64,000 nucleotides of DNA from Clostridiales bacterium (GCA_015056085.1 SVHA01000003.1:62001-126000), one strand, 5' to 3'. Shown: positions 26,357 through 35,500, counted from the first letter of the stretch. Made by a program: numbers and translations. The notes: generated by a model from the sequence alone, not told the origin.

Positions 26357-26385
26357 ATTGTATACTGTTCCCTTTTTGTTGTCAA
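26357..26385 (-). promoter_or_regulatory. Promoter of solute-binding protein gene 1
   Basis: Minus strand: consensus -35 TTGACA (26380-26385), 17-bp spacer, -10 TACAAT (26357-26362), 90 bases before the start codon. Confidence 0.8.
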
Positions 26386-26404
26386 TGGATTTCCATAAAC
26401 TTCA

Positions 26405-26444
26405 AAAGTTGTGTCTGATTTTCCAAAGTTATGTCTGATTTTTC
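26405..26444 (-). promoter_or_regulatory. Tandem 20-bp direct repeat upstream of the promoter, operator candidate
   Basis: Minus strand: two adjacent copies of AAAATCAGACAnAACTTTGn, 18 of 20 bases identical, ending 19 bases upstream of the -35. Head-to-tail half-sites of about this period next to a -35 are typical of AraC-family activators. The rest of the gap between 26268 and 26556 is A+T-rich and holds no gene. Confidence 0.6.
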
Positions 26445-26555
26445 TCTTCCATTTTTTAAATAGTATCTTTAATTTATCATTTTTTACCTTGTTTGTGAAT
26501 TTTTTGTCTTCTATAGAAGCACTTCGCGAACCGCCTTTTTCTTTCTTTTTGTATA

Positions 26556-26582
26556 CAAAAATCCCCTGCGTGAAAGCAGGGG
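26556..26582 (-). terminator. Intrinsic terminator of the transglutaminase operon
   Basis: Minus strand: CCCCTGC/GCAGGGG stem, TTTCAC loop, ATTTTTG tail, 11 bases after the stop codon. Confidence 0.88.
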
Positions 26583-26592
26583 AGAAAGGATA

Positions 26593-28908
26593 TCAACCAG
26601 CACGGGTGAAATCACGCTTCTTCAGGGGCAGGAAGGCCCGCATCAGCCGCAAACGGATGCGGCCCGTCACGGGCAGCTGCTGGTGTAGTGCCAGATAGAT
26701 CTGCCTTGCGGCGTCTATGTCTTCCGACAGGGCCTCCATGCCGCCGTAATAGCGCATGGCCTGCTGGGCGCCCAGGTGCATCACCGACAGGGGCAGGCGC
26801 TGGGTGGCATCCACCCGGCTGCAGAACATCAGCGGGGATTCATCCTTGCGGCGCACAAATCCCATGATCCGCAGAGCGTCATGGGCGGCTTGCGTCCAGG
26901 CCCGCCAGCGGGCATCGTCATTCTTCGCCCGGGCAGCCTGGGAAGCTGGGGTTGTCAGCCACACCCTGAGGGCGCATCCGGTCACTGCCAATGCCAGCAG
27001 CAGCCACCACCAGGGGAATCCGCCGCCCTGATTTTCCTCCTCCGGGGGATTTTCCGGCAGAGGGTCGTCCTTCCCTTCAGGGGTGGGCGCAGGGGACGTC
27101 TCCGGCTCGTCGCTGGGGGCGTCGGAAGGTGCATCACTGGGCGCATCGGAAGGCTCTTCTGTGGGCGCCTCGGTGGGCTGGGGCGATTGTGTCGGCTGGG
27201 GGGATTCGCTGGGCTCCGGGGAGGATTCCGGCGAGGGATTGCTGTCAGGGGATTCATCCTGCAAACGGCTGTCCATGGACTTGGGCGTGGCGTCAAAGGT
27301 CAGCCAGCCAAAGCCGGGAAAGTAGACCTCCGTCCAGGCATGGGCGTCCTCGCCGGTGACGATCGCCTTGCCCTCATTGTTGGGCACGGCCACATAGCCT
27401 TCCACATACCGGGCCGGCAGGCCCACCATGCGGCACAAAACCGTCATGGCGGAAGCAAAGTAGGTGCAGTAGCCCTCTTTTGTCTGCAGCAGGAAGGTGG
27501 CAACAAAGTCCTGATTTTCCGGATGAGGCGCCACGTCCAGCGTATAGCGGTAGCTGCGCCTGAGGTGATTCATCAGCGCCAGCGCCTTTTCATAGGGCGT
27601 CTGGGCGTTTTGAGTGATTTCCGCCGCCATTTCGTAAAGTTCGATCTGCAGATGGCCCGGCAGGGTGGTGTAGGTCTGGCTGATTCCTTCCCAGGCGGGG
27701 TCAGCCGTCTGGGCACAGGCGGTGAGCAGCGTGTCCAGACCGGCTTCCCCGGCAGTCATCAGCGGCGCCTGCACCGACCAGGAATCGCCCCTGGTCAGGT
27801 TTCTGGTAGCGAAGATTTCGCTGCCGTTGTTGAAATACAGCACCAGATCCCCGCCAGGGGACAGGCTGCGTACCCGCTGGGGCACAAAGAGGCTGGAGGC
27901 GCTGTCCCGCAGCATGGCCACGGTGATCGTCTGATTTTCCGTAAAGGCGCCCTGGCCCAGCACGCCGGCGGGCAAGTCGCCGTCAAAGGCACGGGTGCGC
28001 TCTGACTGCCAGCGGGCCGACTGCCACAGATACCGCCGTCCGCCGGTGGTATCCACCCAGTTGCGCCCGGTGTATTCGTTCTTCACCGCACCCCGCAGAT
28101 AGACTGTTTGGGGCGTGAGCACCTGCAGGGCAGGCTCTTTGGAAATGTTGGGTTTGCCGCCCAATTGGGCGCGCCCCTGGGGATAATACCCTTCCTGTTC
28201 CAGCGAGAACACATCTCTGGCGTCCGTAAAGAAGAACAAGTCGTAAATGCGCTGCCGGAGCTGATCCGCAGCGTCCTTCATGGGCTGAATCGTCACGCCG
28301 CCGGTCAGCATGGTGCAAAACGCCAGGCAGGTGATGATCGCCGCCATGGGCAAAATGCGCCTGATGGACAGGCTGCCGTGATGCAGGGCGGCGAACAGCA
28401 TCAGCACCGACGCCGCCGAGGGCATCAGCCACCAGGCGGAATCCGCCTGATCCGTCAGCCAGAGGAAGCCTGCTGCCAGCACCGTCACCGCCAGGGCCGG
28501 ATACGCCCCGGCGTCTCTCGTGCACAAGGCAAAGGCAATCATCCCCACCGCAAGGCTCAAGAGAATCGTCACCGGGAACGCCACCAAGTCCATGGCGCCG
28601 GAAATGCCGCTGAAGTGGACAAACACGCCCGCCGCCACTTCCTTCACGGCGCTCATGCCGCCAAGCAGAAGCCATACAGCCACCGCCGCAAGGCTTCCCA
28701 GGGGCACCAGCCACTTCGTCCAGCGATTCAACTGCGCTGCGCCCCACACAAGCATCAGAGGAAGCAGTACGCCTGCCGCAGTCATGGCATAGCCGGAGAC
28801 GCCCAATGCGTCCAGCAGCGTCCAGACAAGGCCCAAAGCCAGCAGCAGTGCCGCTGCGGTGTGAAGAATCACCTGCCGCAGTTGTTTTGCCAGATTCTGA
28901 TGGTTCAT
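26593..28908 (-). CDS. Membrane protein with transglutaminase-like protease domain
   Basis: 771 residues. About six N-terminal membrane helices (1-205) precede an extracytoplasmic region with a transglutaminase core (about 400-545): the catalytic Cys in KEGYCTYFASAMTVLCRMVGLPARYVEGY, the His in EDAHAWTEVYFPGFGW, and the Asp in LTFDATP. A Ser/Pro/Glu-rich linker (about 550-620) leads to one more helix (WWWLLLALAVTGCALRVWL) and a cytosolic DUF4129-like tail. TgpA-type proteins of this architecture are usually encoded with a DUF58 protein and a MoxR ATPase, exactly as here. Substrate unknown, probably envelope proteins or wall peptides. Confidence 0.92.
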   Translation of the reverse strand: MNHQNLAKQLRQVILHTAAALLLALGLVWTLLDALGVSGYAMTAAGVLLPLMLVWGAAQLNRWTKWLVPLGSLAAVAVWLLLGGMSAVKEVAAGVFVHFSGISGAMDLVAFPVTILLSLAVGMIAFALCTRDAGAYPALAVTVLAAGFLWLTDQADSAWWLMPSAASVLMLFAALHHGSLSIRRILPMAAIITCLAFCTMLTGGVTIQPMKDAADQLRQRIYDLFFFTDARDVFSLEQEGYYPQGRAQLGGKPNISKEPALQVLTPQTVYLRGAVKNEYTGRNWVDTTGGRRYLWQSARWQSERTRAFDGDLPAGVLGQGAFTENQTITVAMLRDSASSLFVPQRVRSLSPGGDLVLYFNNGSEIFATRNLTRGDSWSVQAPLMTAGEAGLDTLLTACAQTADPAWEGISQTYTTLPGHLQIELYEMAAEITQNAQTPYEKALALMNHLRRSYRYTLDVAPHPENQDFVATFLLQTKEGYCTYFASAMTVLCRMVGLPARYVEGYVAVPNNEGKAIVTGEDAHAWTEVYFPGFGWLTFDATPKSMDSRLQDESPDSNPSPESSPEPSESPQPTQSPQPTEAPTEEPSDAPSDAPSDAPSDEPETSPAPTPEGKDDPLPENPPEEENQGGGFPWWWLLLALAVTGCALRVWLTTPASQAARAKNDDARWRAWTQAAHDALRIMGFVRRKDESPLMFCSRVDATQRLPLSVMHLGAQQAMRYYGGMEALSEDIDAARQIYLALHQQLPVTGRIRLRLMRAFLPLKKRDFTRAG

Positions 28909-28957
28909 CGCCGCTTCCTCCTTTCCTGATTTTTCTGATTTTCCTGATGATTCGCCC

Positions 28958-30118
28958 TTAAGCGGGCATGGGCGTCACATAGCACACTTCCACCATGCCC
29001 CGCTGCAATTTGCTGATCAGCGGCAGCATGGCGGGGTCATCGGGGGTGAAGGTCACCAGATACAGCCGGACATAGGGGCCCATTTTCCGCATACGGATCA
29101 TCACATCCACCATGCGGCTGTTGAGTCTGGCGGAAATCACCGCCGTGGCGCCCACCTTGCGCATCCGACGGGTTTCCAGCAGCAGCACCCGCTCGAACTT
29201 GTCCGTCTCAGAAAAATCCATCCGGGAGAGATGCTCCAGAATCAGGGGCATCCCCATGCCCTTGTCCAGTTCCACGGGATGTTCCCCCAGCAGGGGCAGC
29301 CTTGCGCCGTGGTCGGTGCGGGCCGCCTGTTCCATGACAGACGCCGCCGTTTCCAGCAGAGCGTCCCGCATATCGGCTTCCGCTTCGGGGTGACCGATTT
29401 CCGGGGGCGAGGAGCAGTCCATCAGCACCAGCGCATCCGCCAGCACCGGCTCTTCAAACCGGCGCACCATCAGTTCGCCCTTGCGCAGGGACAGTTTCCA
29501 GTGGATTTTCTTCATGGCGTCGCCGGGCTGATACCCCCGCACATCCGCCGGATTGTTGACGTCCTCGGTGGCTCTGGCCATGGTTTCCAGGCCTGAATCA
29601 CCGGGGGCATACTTGAGTTTGTCCAGTTCAAAGGTGGCCGGCAGCACCAGCAGCTCCGAAGAGGCGTCCTGGGGGCGCACCTTGACGGTAAACAGGCCGA
29701 ACAGGTCCGACACCGTGGCGCTCATCACGCCGGGATGAGCCACCCCCACATGGGCGGCATGGAAGGGCAATTCAAAGTCCGTCACACGGCCCTTCAGGTC
29801 GTGCAGGCGAATCTGCTGCACTTCACCCCGGGCGTCTGCCACGTCCATCACCACAGGCGTCACCGGGAGAATCGCCCGGCACCTGGCCTGCATTTTGAGC
29901 ATCGCCGTGTCTCCCCGCTGCACCGTCTGACAGTCCATTTTCCCGGTGATTTCCAGCGTGCCGGAAGCCATCAGCACCGACAACCACGCTGCCACCATGC
30001 ACAAAAACAGCAGCGCCGACGCCGTCAGAAACAGCACGCTGCCCGTGGAAAAGGCGGCGACGAGCAGCATCACCAGGCACATCACCGGCCCGGCGAGGCG
30101 GTTTTTCCATGTTCTCAT
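28958..30118 (-). CDS. DUF58 domain protein
   Basis: 386 residues. Two N-terminal membrane helices (MCLVMLLVAAFSTGSVLFLTASALLFLCMVAAWLSV) anchor a soluble part. The DUF58 hallmark GYQPGDAMKKIHWKLSLRKGELMVRRFE (about 215-242) is followed by a von Willebrand A-like segment (ADALVLMDCSS). DUF58 proteins act with MoxR ATPases, probably as chaperone-type modules for metal-dependent or envelope proteins. The start overlaps the moxR stop (ATGA). Confidence 0.92.
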   Translation of the reverse strand: MRTWKNRLAGPVMCLVMLLVAAFSTGSVLFLTASALLFLCMVAAWLSVLMASGTLEITGKMDCQTVQRGDTAMLKMQARCRAILPVTPVVMDVADARGEVQQIRLHDLKGRVTDFELPFHAAHVGVAHPGVMSATVSDLFGLFTVKVRPQDASSELLVLPATFELDKLKYAPGDSGLETMARATEDVNNPADVRGYQPGDAMKKIHWKLSLRKGELMVRRFEEPVLADALVLMDCSSPPEIGHPEAEADMRDALLETAASVMEQAARTDHGARLPLLGEHPVELDKGMGMPLILEHLSRMDFSETDKFERVLLLETRRMRKVGATAVISARLNSRMVDVMIRMRKMGPYVRLYLVTFTPDDPAMLPLISKLQRGMVEVCYVTPMPA

Positions 30119-31059
30119 AATTTCACCGGCACAATGGTATTTTTCATGATGCGCATCATCACCTGCTGAGCCGTGACGCCCTTCATCCTCGCCTCGGGGT
30201 TGAGGGTCAGGCGGTGGCACAGCACGGGCATCACCATGTGCTGCACATCCTCGGGCAGGATGAAGTCTCTTTCATCCAGGAGGGCACAGGCCTGGGCCGC
30301 ATGAATCAGCGCAATGGCGGCACGGGTGGATGCACCCAGCTGCAGGGCGGGATCCTGCCGGGTCTGGGCGACGATGTTGGCCACATAGGAGCGCACTTCC
30401 GGCGAGCAGTACACCTGGGTCACCATTTCCTGCATGGCCACGATGTCCTGGGCGGAGCACACCGGCGCAATGGTCTGCATGGGCTTGACGGCGCCGGAAT
30501 ACCTTTCCAGCACGTCCATTTCCTGCTCGATGGTGGGATAGCCGATGGAAATCCTGAGGAAGAAGCGGTCCATCTGCGCCTCAGGCAGCGGATAGGTGCC
30601 CACAAATTCGCCGGGATTCTGGGTGGCCAGCACCATGAAGGGCCGGGGCAGCGGATGGGTCACGCCGTCCACCGTCACCTGATGCTCCTCCATCACTTCC
30701 AGCAGGGAGGACTGGGTCTTGGGGCTGGTGCGGTTGATTTCATCCGCCAGCACAATCTGGCTCATCACCGCGCCCTCTTTGTATTCCATCTCGCCCGTTT
30801 TGAAGTTCACCAGCGTAAAGCCGGTGACGTCCGAAGGCATCAGGTCGGGGGTGAACTGAATGCGCTTGAAGGAGCAGTCCAGGGATTTGGCCAAAGCGCT
30901 GGCCAGGGTGGTCTTGCCCACACCGGGCACATCCTCAATCAGCACATGACCCTTGCACAACAGGGCAATCAGGGCATACTCGATGGCTTCATCCTTGCCC
31001 ACGATGGCCTTGCCCACATTGTTGAGCAAAGCGCCGATCATCTGACGGGGTTTGAGCAT
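30115..31059 (-). CDS. MoxR family AAA+ ATPase
   Basis: 314 residues from the ATG preceded by GGAGG at 8 bases; longer frames upstream lack a start signal. Walker A is EDVPGVGKTTLA (near 42), Walker B VLADEINRTSPKTQSSLLEVMEE, sensor region VLATQNPGEFVGTYPLPEAQMDRFFLR, and a C-terminal lid domain. MoxR proteins remodel partner complexes together with VWA or DUF58 proteins. First gene of the moxR-DUF58-transglutaminase operon. Confidence 0.95.
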   Translation of the reverse strand: MLKPRQMIGALLNNVGKAIVGKDEAIEYALIALLCKGHVLIEDVPGVGKTTLASALAKSLDCSFKRIQFTPDLMPSDVTGFTLVNFKTGEMEYKEGAVMSQIVLADEINRTSPKTQSSLLEVMEEHQVTVDGVTHPLPRPFMVLATQNPGEFVGTYPLPEAQMDRFFLRISIGYPTIEQEMDVLERYSGAVKPMQTIAPVCSAQDIVAMQEMVTQVYCSPEVRSYVANIVAQTRQDPALQLGASTRAAIALIHAAQACALLDERDFILPEDVQHMVMPVLCHRLTLNPEARMKGVTAQQVMMRIMKNTIVPVKL

Positions 31060-31137
31060 AAAAGGGACCTCCGTTCTTTCCATCGCCGAAAACGGCGGAA
31101 TGTCGCAATATCGGGAAAAAGGTCGTTTCCTCCTGCC

Positions 31138-31167
31138 AGTATACTCCATCGGGGCGGCATTTGGCAA
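31138..31167 (-). promoter_or_regulatory. Promoter of the moxR operon
   Basis: Minus strand: -35 TTGCCA (31162-31167), 18-bp spacer, -10 TATACT (31138-31143). Confidence 0.65.
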
Positions 31168-31183
31168 GCATCGCCGCCCGCCC

Positions 31184-31212
31184 TTGCCAAACCGCCGGGG
31201 ATGGGGTACAAT
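31184..31212 (+). promoter_or_regulatory. Promoter of birA-acpS
   Basis: -35 TTGCCA (31184-31189), 17-bp spacer, -10 TACAAT (31207-31212). Divergent from the moxR promoter; the two -35 boxes lie 16 bases apart. Confidence 0.7.
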
Positions 31213-31257
31213 AGGGGCATCACAGAAGTGAAATCCACCCAAGAGGAGGTCAGCGCC

Positions 31258-32073
31258 GTGCAGAAACACCCTGTGCCTGATTCCATTCATCCGGAATGCT
31301 GGGCGAATGCTCTTGCCACCCGGGCTCTGGGCAAAGGCAGCATCTGCTATGCCCGGGAAATGACCTCCACCAACGTGGTGCTGCGGCAAATGGCCCGGGA
31401 GGGCGCACCTCACGGCAGCCTGTGCCTGTGCGAGACGCAATCCGCCGGCAAGGGCCGCCTGGGACGGTCATGGCATTCCCCTGAGGGGCAGGGCTTGTGG
31501 CTGTCCGTGCTGCTCCGGCCTCAGTTGGCGCCGGCGCAATCGCCGCTGATCACCCTGTGCGCCGCACTGGCCATGCAGCGGGCGGTGAGCCGGACGTGCG
31601 GCGTTCAGCCTGCCATCAAGTGGCCCAATGATCTGGTGCTGACAGACAAAAAACTCTGCGGCGTGCTGCTGGAGATGTCCGCCACGCCAGAACGCCTGGA
31701 CTGGGTCATCGTAGGCACGGGGCTCAACACCGGCAGCGGCGCATATCCGCCGGAACTGGCCCATCAGGCCACATCCCTTCAGGATCACGGCGTGATGATC
31801 CCCCGCCGGGAGATCCTCGCTGCCTACTTGCCGGAACTGGAAGACGTCATCAGCCGCCTTGCGCAGGAAGGCTTTTCCGGGCTGATGCAGGAATACATGG
31901 ACAAAAGCTGCACCATCGGCCGCCGGGTGAAGGTGTCCGGCAGCGTGACGCTGGAGGGCGTCGCTGTGGGGCTGGATGAATCAGGCGCGCTGAAAGTGCA
32001 GACCGATGACGGACAGGAACACATCGTCCTGTCCGGAGATGTTTCCGTCAGGGGGGTGATGGGCTATGTGTAA
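31258..32073 (+). CDS. birA: Biotin--[acetyl-CoA-carboxylase] ligase
   Basis: 271 residues from a GTG 8 bases after GGAGG. Attaches biotin through biotinyl-AMP to biotin-dependent carboxylases. The catalytic part starts early: EMTSTNVVLRQMAREGAPHG, the adenylate loop ETQSAGKGRLGRSWHSPEGQGLWLSVLLRP (GRGRxGR-type), IKWPNDLVLTDKKLCGVLLEM with the catalytic Lys, and a C-terminal SH3-like cap (GRRVKVSGSVTLEGVAVGLDESG). There is no N-terminal winged helix, so it is a class I enzyme that does not repress biotin genes. Overlaps acpS by 8 bases. Confidence 0.93.
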   Translation: MQKHPVPDSIHPECWANALATRALGKGSICYAREMTSTNVVLRQMAREGAPHGSLCLCETQSAGKGRLGRSWHSPEGQGLWLSVLLRPQLAPAQSPLITLCAALAMQRAVSRTCGVQPAIKWPNDLVLTDKKLCGVLLEMSATPERLDWVIVGTGLNTGSGAYPPELAHQATSLQDHGVMIPRREILAAYLPELEDVISRLAQEGFSGLMQEYMDKSCTIGRRVKVSGSVTLEGVAVGLDESGALKVQTDDGQEHIVLSGDVSVRGVMGYV

Positions 32074-32425
32074 AGGTGTGGGCATCGATCTGTGCCGCAT
32101 CAGCCGGTTTGAGGACGAGCAGCAGCGGGAAAAAATCATACTCCGGTATTATGCCCCGGAAGAACAGGAATACATCCGCCAAAAAGGCCGGGGACAGGCC
32201 CAGTCCTGCGCCGGCATCTTTGCCGCCAAGGAAGCCGTACTCAAAGCCATGGGCACCGGCATCACCTGCGCTTTGCAGGAAGTGGTCATCCTCCACCATC
32301 CTGCCGGTCAGCCCTATGTGCAGCTCATCGGGGAAGCGGCCGCTCTGGCAGGCGGCGGGACGTGGCAGCTTTCCATCACCCATGAGGGGGATATGGCCGC
32401 CGCCATCGCCGTGTGGTCCGAGTGA
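32066..32425 (+). CDS. acpS: Holo-[acyl-carrier-protein] synthase
   Basis: 119 residues. Transfers the 4'-phosphopantetheine arm from CoA to apo-ACP. The Mg-binding Asp is in GVGIDLCRISRF and the second signature is GIFAAKEAVLKAMGTGI; the C-terminal STAHxxxxAxA-like block is LSITHEGDMAAAIAVW. Coupled to birA, a pairing that joins two activators of fatty-acid synthesis components. Confidence 0.95.
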   Translation: MCKGVGIDLCRISRFEDEQQREKIILRYYAPEEQEYIRQKGRGQAQSCAGIFAAKEAVLKAMGTGITCALQEVVILHHPAGQPYVQLIGEAAALAGGGTWQLSITHEGDMAAAIAVWSE

Positions 32426-32515
32426 CCTCCCGCTGATACAACGATCAAATCTGCCGTTTTCCGGCAAAATCCTGAAGGAAATGCCGCCGGGCGCTGTTCT
32501 CCCGGCAAAACAAAT

Positions 32516-32558
32516 GGGCCCTCCCTGCTTTTTTGCGGCAGGAAGGGCCCGTTTTTTG
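32516..32558. terminator. Bidirectional intrinsic terminator
   Basis: Long imperfect stem GGGCCCTCCCTGC / GCGGCAGGAAGGGCCC with T runs on the plus side and a shorter T run on the minus side, between convergent acpS and the ArsC/Spx-like gene. Confidence 0.85.
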
Positions 32559-32579
32559 TTGGTTTTGATGGGGGCAGCG

Positions 32580-32918
32580 TCACTGCCAGGTGGCCCACAC
32601 ATCGGGGCAATAGCCCACGGTAACGTGATTGCCCGAGCGCACAATGGGCGCCTTGAGCAGCCAGGGGGATTCCAGAATGTACTGGGTCAGTGCCGCCGGG
32701 ATGCTGCAGTAGCACGCCGGATGCTCCCTCACCTTCTTGTCATCCTTGTCCAGCAGGTTTTCCAGCCCCACGGCTTTGGCCATGGTCTGCAGTTCCCTTT
32801 CGCCCAGCTTGTGCTTCTTCAGGTCCATCACCTGCACCTGAATCCGCCGCTCCTTGAAGTAGCGTTCCGCCTTTTGCACGTCGAAGTTTTTCTTGCTGAT
32901 GTAGAGCTGAATCGCCAT
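32580..32918 (-). CDS. ArsC/Spx family thioredoxin-fold protein without redox cysteines
   Basis: 112 residues with the ArsC/Spx order: LYISKKNFDVQKAERYFKERRIQVQVMDLKKHKLGERELQTMAKAVGLENLLDK, then SPWLLKAPIVRSGNHVTVGYCPDVW. The CxxC or CxxxxxR site that normally follows the first strand is replaced by SKKNFD, so it should not reduce arsenate and lacks an Spx-type switch. It may still bind RNA polymerase or another partner. Lies two bases before dnaI in the same direction, so it is the last gene of the dnaD-dnaI operon. Confidence 0.8.
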   Translation of the reverse strand: MAIQLYISKKNFDVQKAERYFKERRIQVQVMDLKKHKLGERELQTMAKAVGLENLLDKDDKKVREHPACYCSIPAALTQYILESPWLLKAPIVRSGNHVTVGYCPDVWATWQ

Positions 32919-32920
32919 GC

Positions 32921-33886
32921 TTATGCCCTCCGCACGTCCTTACCAGTCAACATCATCAGCTTGCTCCGTTCCACATCCAGCAGTCGGGAAGCAATGCGCT
33001 CGGTGTATTGATTCCTCAATTCATCCTTCTGCAGGTTGGTGGAAATAATCAATCCCTTGCCGCTGTTTTGCCGCTCGCTGATGAGGTTAAACCACTGTCC
33101 GACGGTGATGTTCTCCATCATCGGCTCGGCGCCCATGTCATCGATCATCAGCACATCGGCTTCCAACATCGCATCTATTTCCTCATGGCTGCCGCCGAAA
33201 TACGCCTTGCGGGCCGCATCCAGGAAGCGATAAGCGCTCACCAGCAGCACCTGCTTTCCCCGCTGCAGCAGCCGCCTGGCCATGGCGTGCATCAGGAAGG
33301 TCTTGCCCAGACCACTCTGACCCATGAAGAGCACAGTCGTTTCTTTCACATTGGGATAGTTGTCTGCCCAATGTTCGCACCATTCCCGCGTCTTGCACAT
33401 CAACTTCCGCTGGGAAAACTTCTTGCCGGGCAGAATTTCATCAGAAAACAGGTCGGCGTTGAAGGTCTCAAAGGACTGCTCCTTCGTGCTGCTCAGACCC
33501 ACAGCCTGATACAGCCGTTGATAATACTGCCCCTTGAGGCATTCGCACATTTCCTTCACCGGCTCGCCCACATAGCCCGTGTCCTTGCAGGTTCGGCAGC
33601 GGTAGACCGGGTCGAGGTAATTTTCCGGCTTGCCGTTTTCTTTGAGCAGCTGGACGATGCGGAGGTTCGCCAGTTCCATGCGCCGGGGCAGGTCGTCCGC
33701 TGTCATCTTGCCCGCCAGAATCCCCTGCAGGCCGCCGAAGATCAGATCCTGCCGGTGCTGCATCAGCTGCGTGATTTCAGGACAGAGTTTGTCCATCTCC
33801 TTGAGGCGGCGGTCTTCTTCCTCGGCGCACTTCAGGCGGGTCTGCTCGTATTCAGCATTGAGTTGGCGCAGGATTTGTTCACGCAT
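32921..33886 (-). CDS. dnaI: Primosomal ATPase DnaI/DnaC-like helicase loader
   Basis: 321 residues; start at the ATG 9 bases after GGAGG, overlapping the dnaD-like gene by 8 bases. Loads the replicative helicase DnaB/DnaC onto DNA. An N-terminal helical and zinc-binding part contains CRTCKDTGYVGEPVKEMCECLKG. The AAA+ domain has Walker A FMGQSGLGKTFLM (about 184) and Walker B VLMIDDMGAEP (about 249), then NSGKGLIISTNL. Coupling to the DnaD-like gene is typical of Firmicutes primosomes. Confidence 0.92.
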   Translation of the reverse strand: MREQILRQLNAEYEQTRLKCAEEEDRRLKEMDKLCPEITQLMQHRQDLIFGGLQGILAGKMTADDLPRRMELANLRIVQLLKENGKPENYLDPVYRCRTCKDTGYVGEPVKEMCECLKGQYYQRLYQAVGLSSTKEQSFETFNADLFSDEILPGKKFSQRKLMCKTREWCEHWADNYPNVKETTVLFMGQSGLGKTFLMHAMARRLLQRGKQVLLVSAYRFLDAARKAYFGGSHEEIDAMLEADVLMIDDMGAEPMMENITVGQWFNLISERQNSGKGLIISTNLQKDELRNQYTERIASRLLDVERSKLMMLTGKDVRRA

Positions 33887-35354
33887 CACCCTCATCCTCC
33901 CATTCAGCCATAAAGCGATCCAGTTCCTCTTCCGTATGCACATACTCCCGCTGGGTGTACTGCTGTTCCCTGACCACCTTGCCCTGGCGTGCCGGCTTGT
34001 CCGGCTTTTTGCCCGTGTTCGCCCTGGCTTCTTCGGGGGTCACTTTGCCCTGACGGTAGAGGTTCTCCATGATTTTGTCCAGATAGGCCATGGGCTTGTC
34101 CGCCTGGGCGGCTTCCGGCGCACAGGTGACGATAAATTCGTCGGTCAGTTTCCAGTCGTCCTTCCACTTTTTCACCAGCGTGCGGTCAGCGTGCTTGGGC
34201 TTGTCGTGACGGCCCCAGAGTTCCATCAGCATCTGCACATAACCGTTTTGCTGCTCCACCTGAGCCATATAGGCCGTGATTTCTTCCTGATTCTGCAGCC
34301 CCTGGTGCTTCCACACCCGCAGGGTCTGTGCTACCTCATCCAGCGTGCCGCCGTGTCGGGCACATTCCCGGCCCGCCATGAGGATGATGGCGTCGTCGTA
34401 CATTTCCCGCATTTCAGCGTAGACGGACTTCGTGCCTTCGTTGATGGTGCTCACGGGCAGATTCAGCACGTGCACGAGGGCCTTCAGGGGCGCCACGGCG
34501 TCCTTTTCTTCCTGCAGGCGGGTGTCCATCTGGGCGCCCGTCACGTTTTCCTGCCCATACTGCTGATGATGCCGCTGCAGGATGCCGCCCAGGTAGGCAA
34601 AATTCGGGTCGCCCTTGACGGTTTCCTTGCAGGCCGCCAGCACCGCTTCCAGGGAGAAACCCCACTGGGTCGTCCAGGTGCGGTAGCAGTCCAGTTCATC
34701 TTCCGAGGGAGGCCGGCGCTTGCCCAGTTTCCTGAGCACCTTGCGGGCGCCTTCATACACGGCCTTGTCCCTGCCCAGAATCTCCCGGGCGTCTTCCGCC
34801 GTTTCGCACTTTTCCTCCGCCAGACGGATGGCCAGCTTCTGGGCGCTGTCAATGCGGAAAGACTTGCCGTGGGTGTCAATCATGTGCTCAATCAGAGCAA
34901 TGACCACTTCCGGGGAGAGGTGCATTTCCTCCACCCACTCATAGCACAGGGCGGTGTCCTTGCCATGGAGGTGGCGGCCTTCCCCGAAGGCTTCCGCCAG
35001 CGCCTGAGCAAAAGCCTCATATTCCGGGTCCACCTGCGGCGCAGTGCCCATGAAGAACTGACGCTTCACCGACTGATACACATACTGCGCAGGCTGATCG
35101 GAAATGCGGCGCACAAGGCCCTTGCGTTCCCAGCGGCGCATGGCCAGATGCACGGCTTCTTCGGTCAAATGCAAATCCCGGGCCATCTGCTCAATGGTCA
35201 TCTCCGCCTGGGGATGATAGCACTGCATCAGCCCATACAGATACACCTTCACATCCTCCCCCTTGGCAGCGGGAAGATACTCCAGAATAAACTGGTTGTC
35301 CACGGGCGTGACGTCAAACATGGGATACTGGTCTTCAAACCGCAGCAATGCCAT
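33879..35354 (-). CDS. DnaD-like primosome protein
   Basis: 491 residues from the ATG after AAGGAGG. An N-terminal winged helix (about 1-95, EYLPAAKGEDVKVYLYGLMQCYHPQAEMTIEQMARDLHL) resembles the DnaB/DnaD DDBH1 domain. The central and C-terminal parts contain DDBH2-like helices (YRTWTTQWGFSLEAVLAACKETVKGDPNFAYLGGIL), the second copy being followed by a charged tail. These proteins remodel origin DNA and help DnaI load helicase. The length exceeds Bacillus DnaD (about 230) and is closer to DnaB of Bacillus. Confidence 0.85.
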   Translation of the reverse strand: MALLRFEDQYPMFDVTPVDNQFILEYLPAAKGEDVKVYLYGLMQCYHPQAEMTIEQMARDLHLTEEAVHLAMRRWERKGLVRRISDQPAQYVYQSVKRQFFMGTAPQVDPEYEAFAQALAEAFGEGRHLHGKDTALCYEWVEEMHLSPEVVIALIEHMIDTHGKSFRIDSAQKLAIRLAEEKCETAEDAREILGRDKAVYEGARKVLRKLGKRRPPSEDELDCYRTWTTQWGFSLEAVLAACKETVKGDPNFAYLGGILQRHHQQYGQENVTGAQMDTRLQEEKDAVAPLKALVHVLNLPVSTINEGTKSVYAEMREMYDDAIILMAGRECARHGGTLDEVAQTLRVWKHQGLQNQEEITAYMAQVEQQNGYVQMLMELWGRHDKPKHADRTLVKKWKDDWKLTDEFIVTCAPEAAQADKPMAYLDKIMENLYRQGKVTPEEARANTGKKPDKPARQGKVVREQQYTQREYVHTEEELDRFMAEWEDEGDA

Positions 35355-35500
35355 GGCAGTGCCTCCTTGTGCTCCTGATTCCTGCGGGCAGGCGTACTGC
35401 CCCAATCGTATCATTCATTATATCACAAACCCTGCTTTCTGCATAGTCCGACATTTCCGGCATTTTCTCATCATTTTCCCCTTTCTTTCCTCAATTCGAC

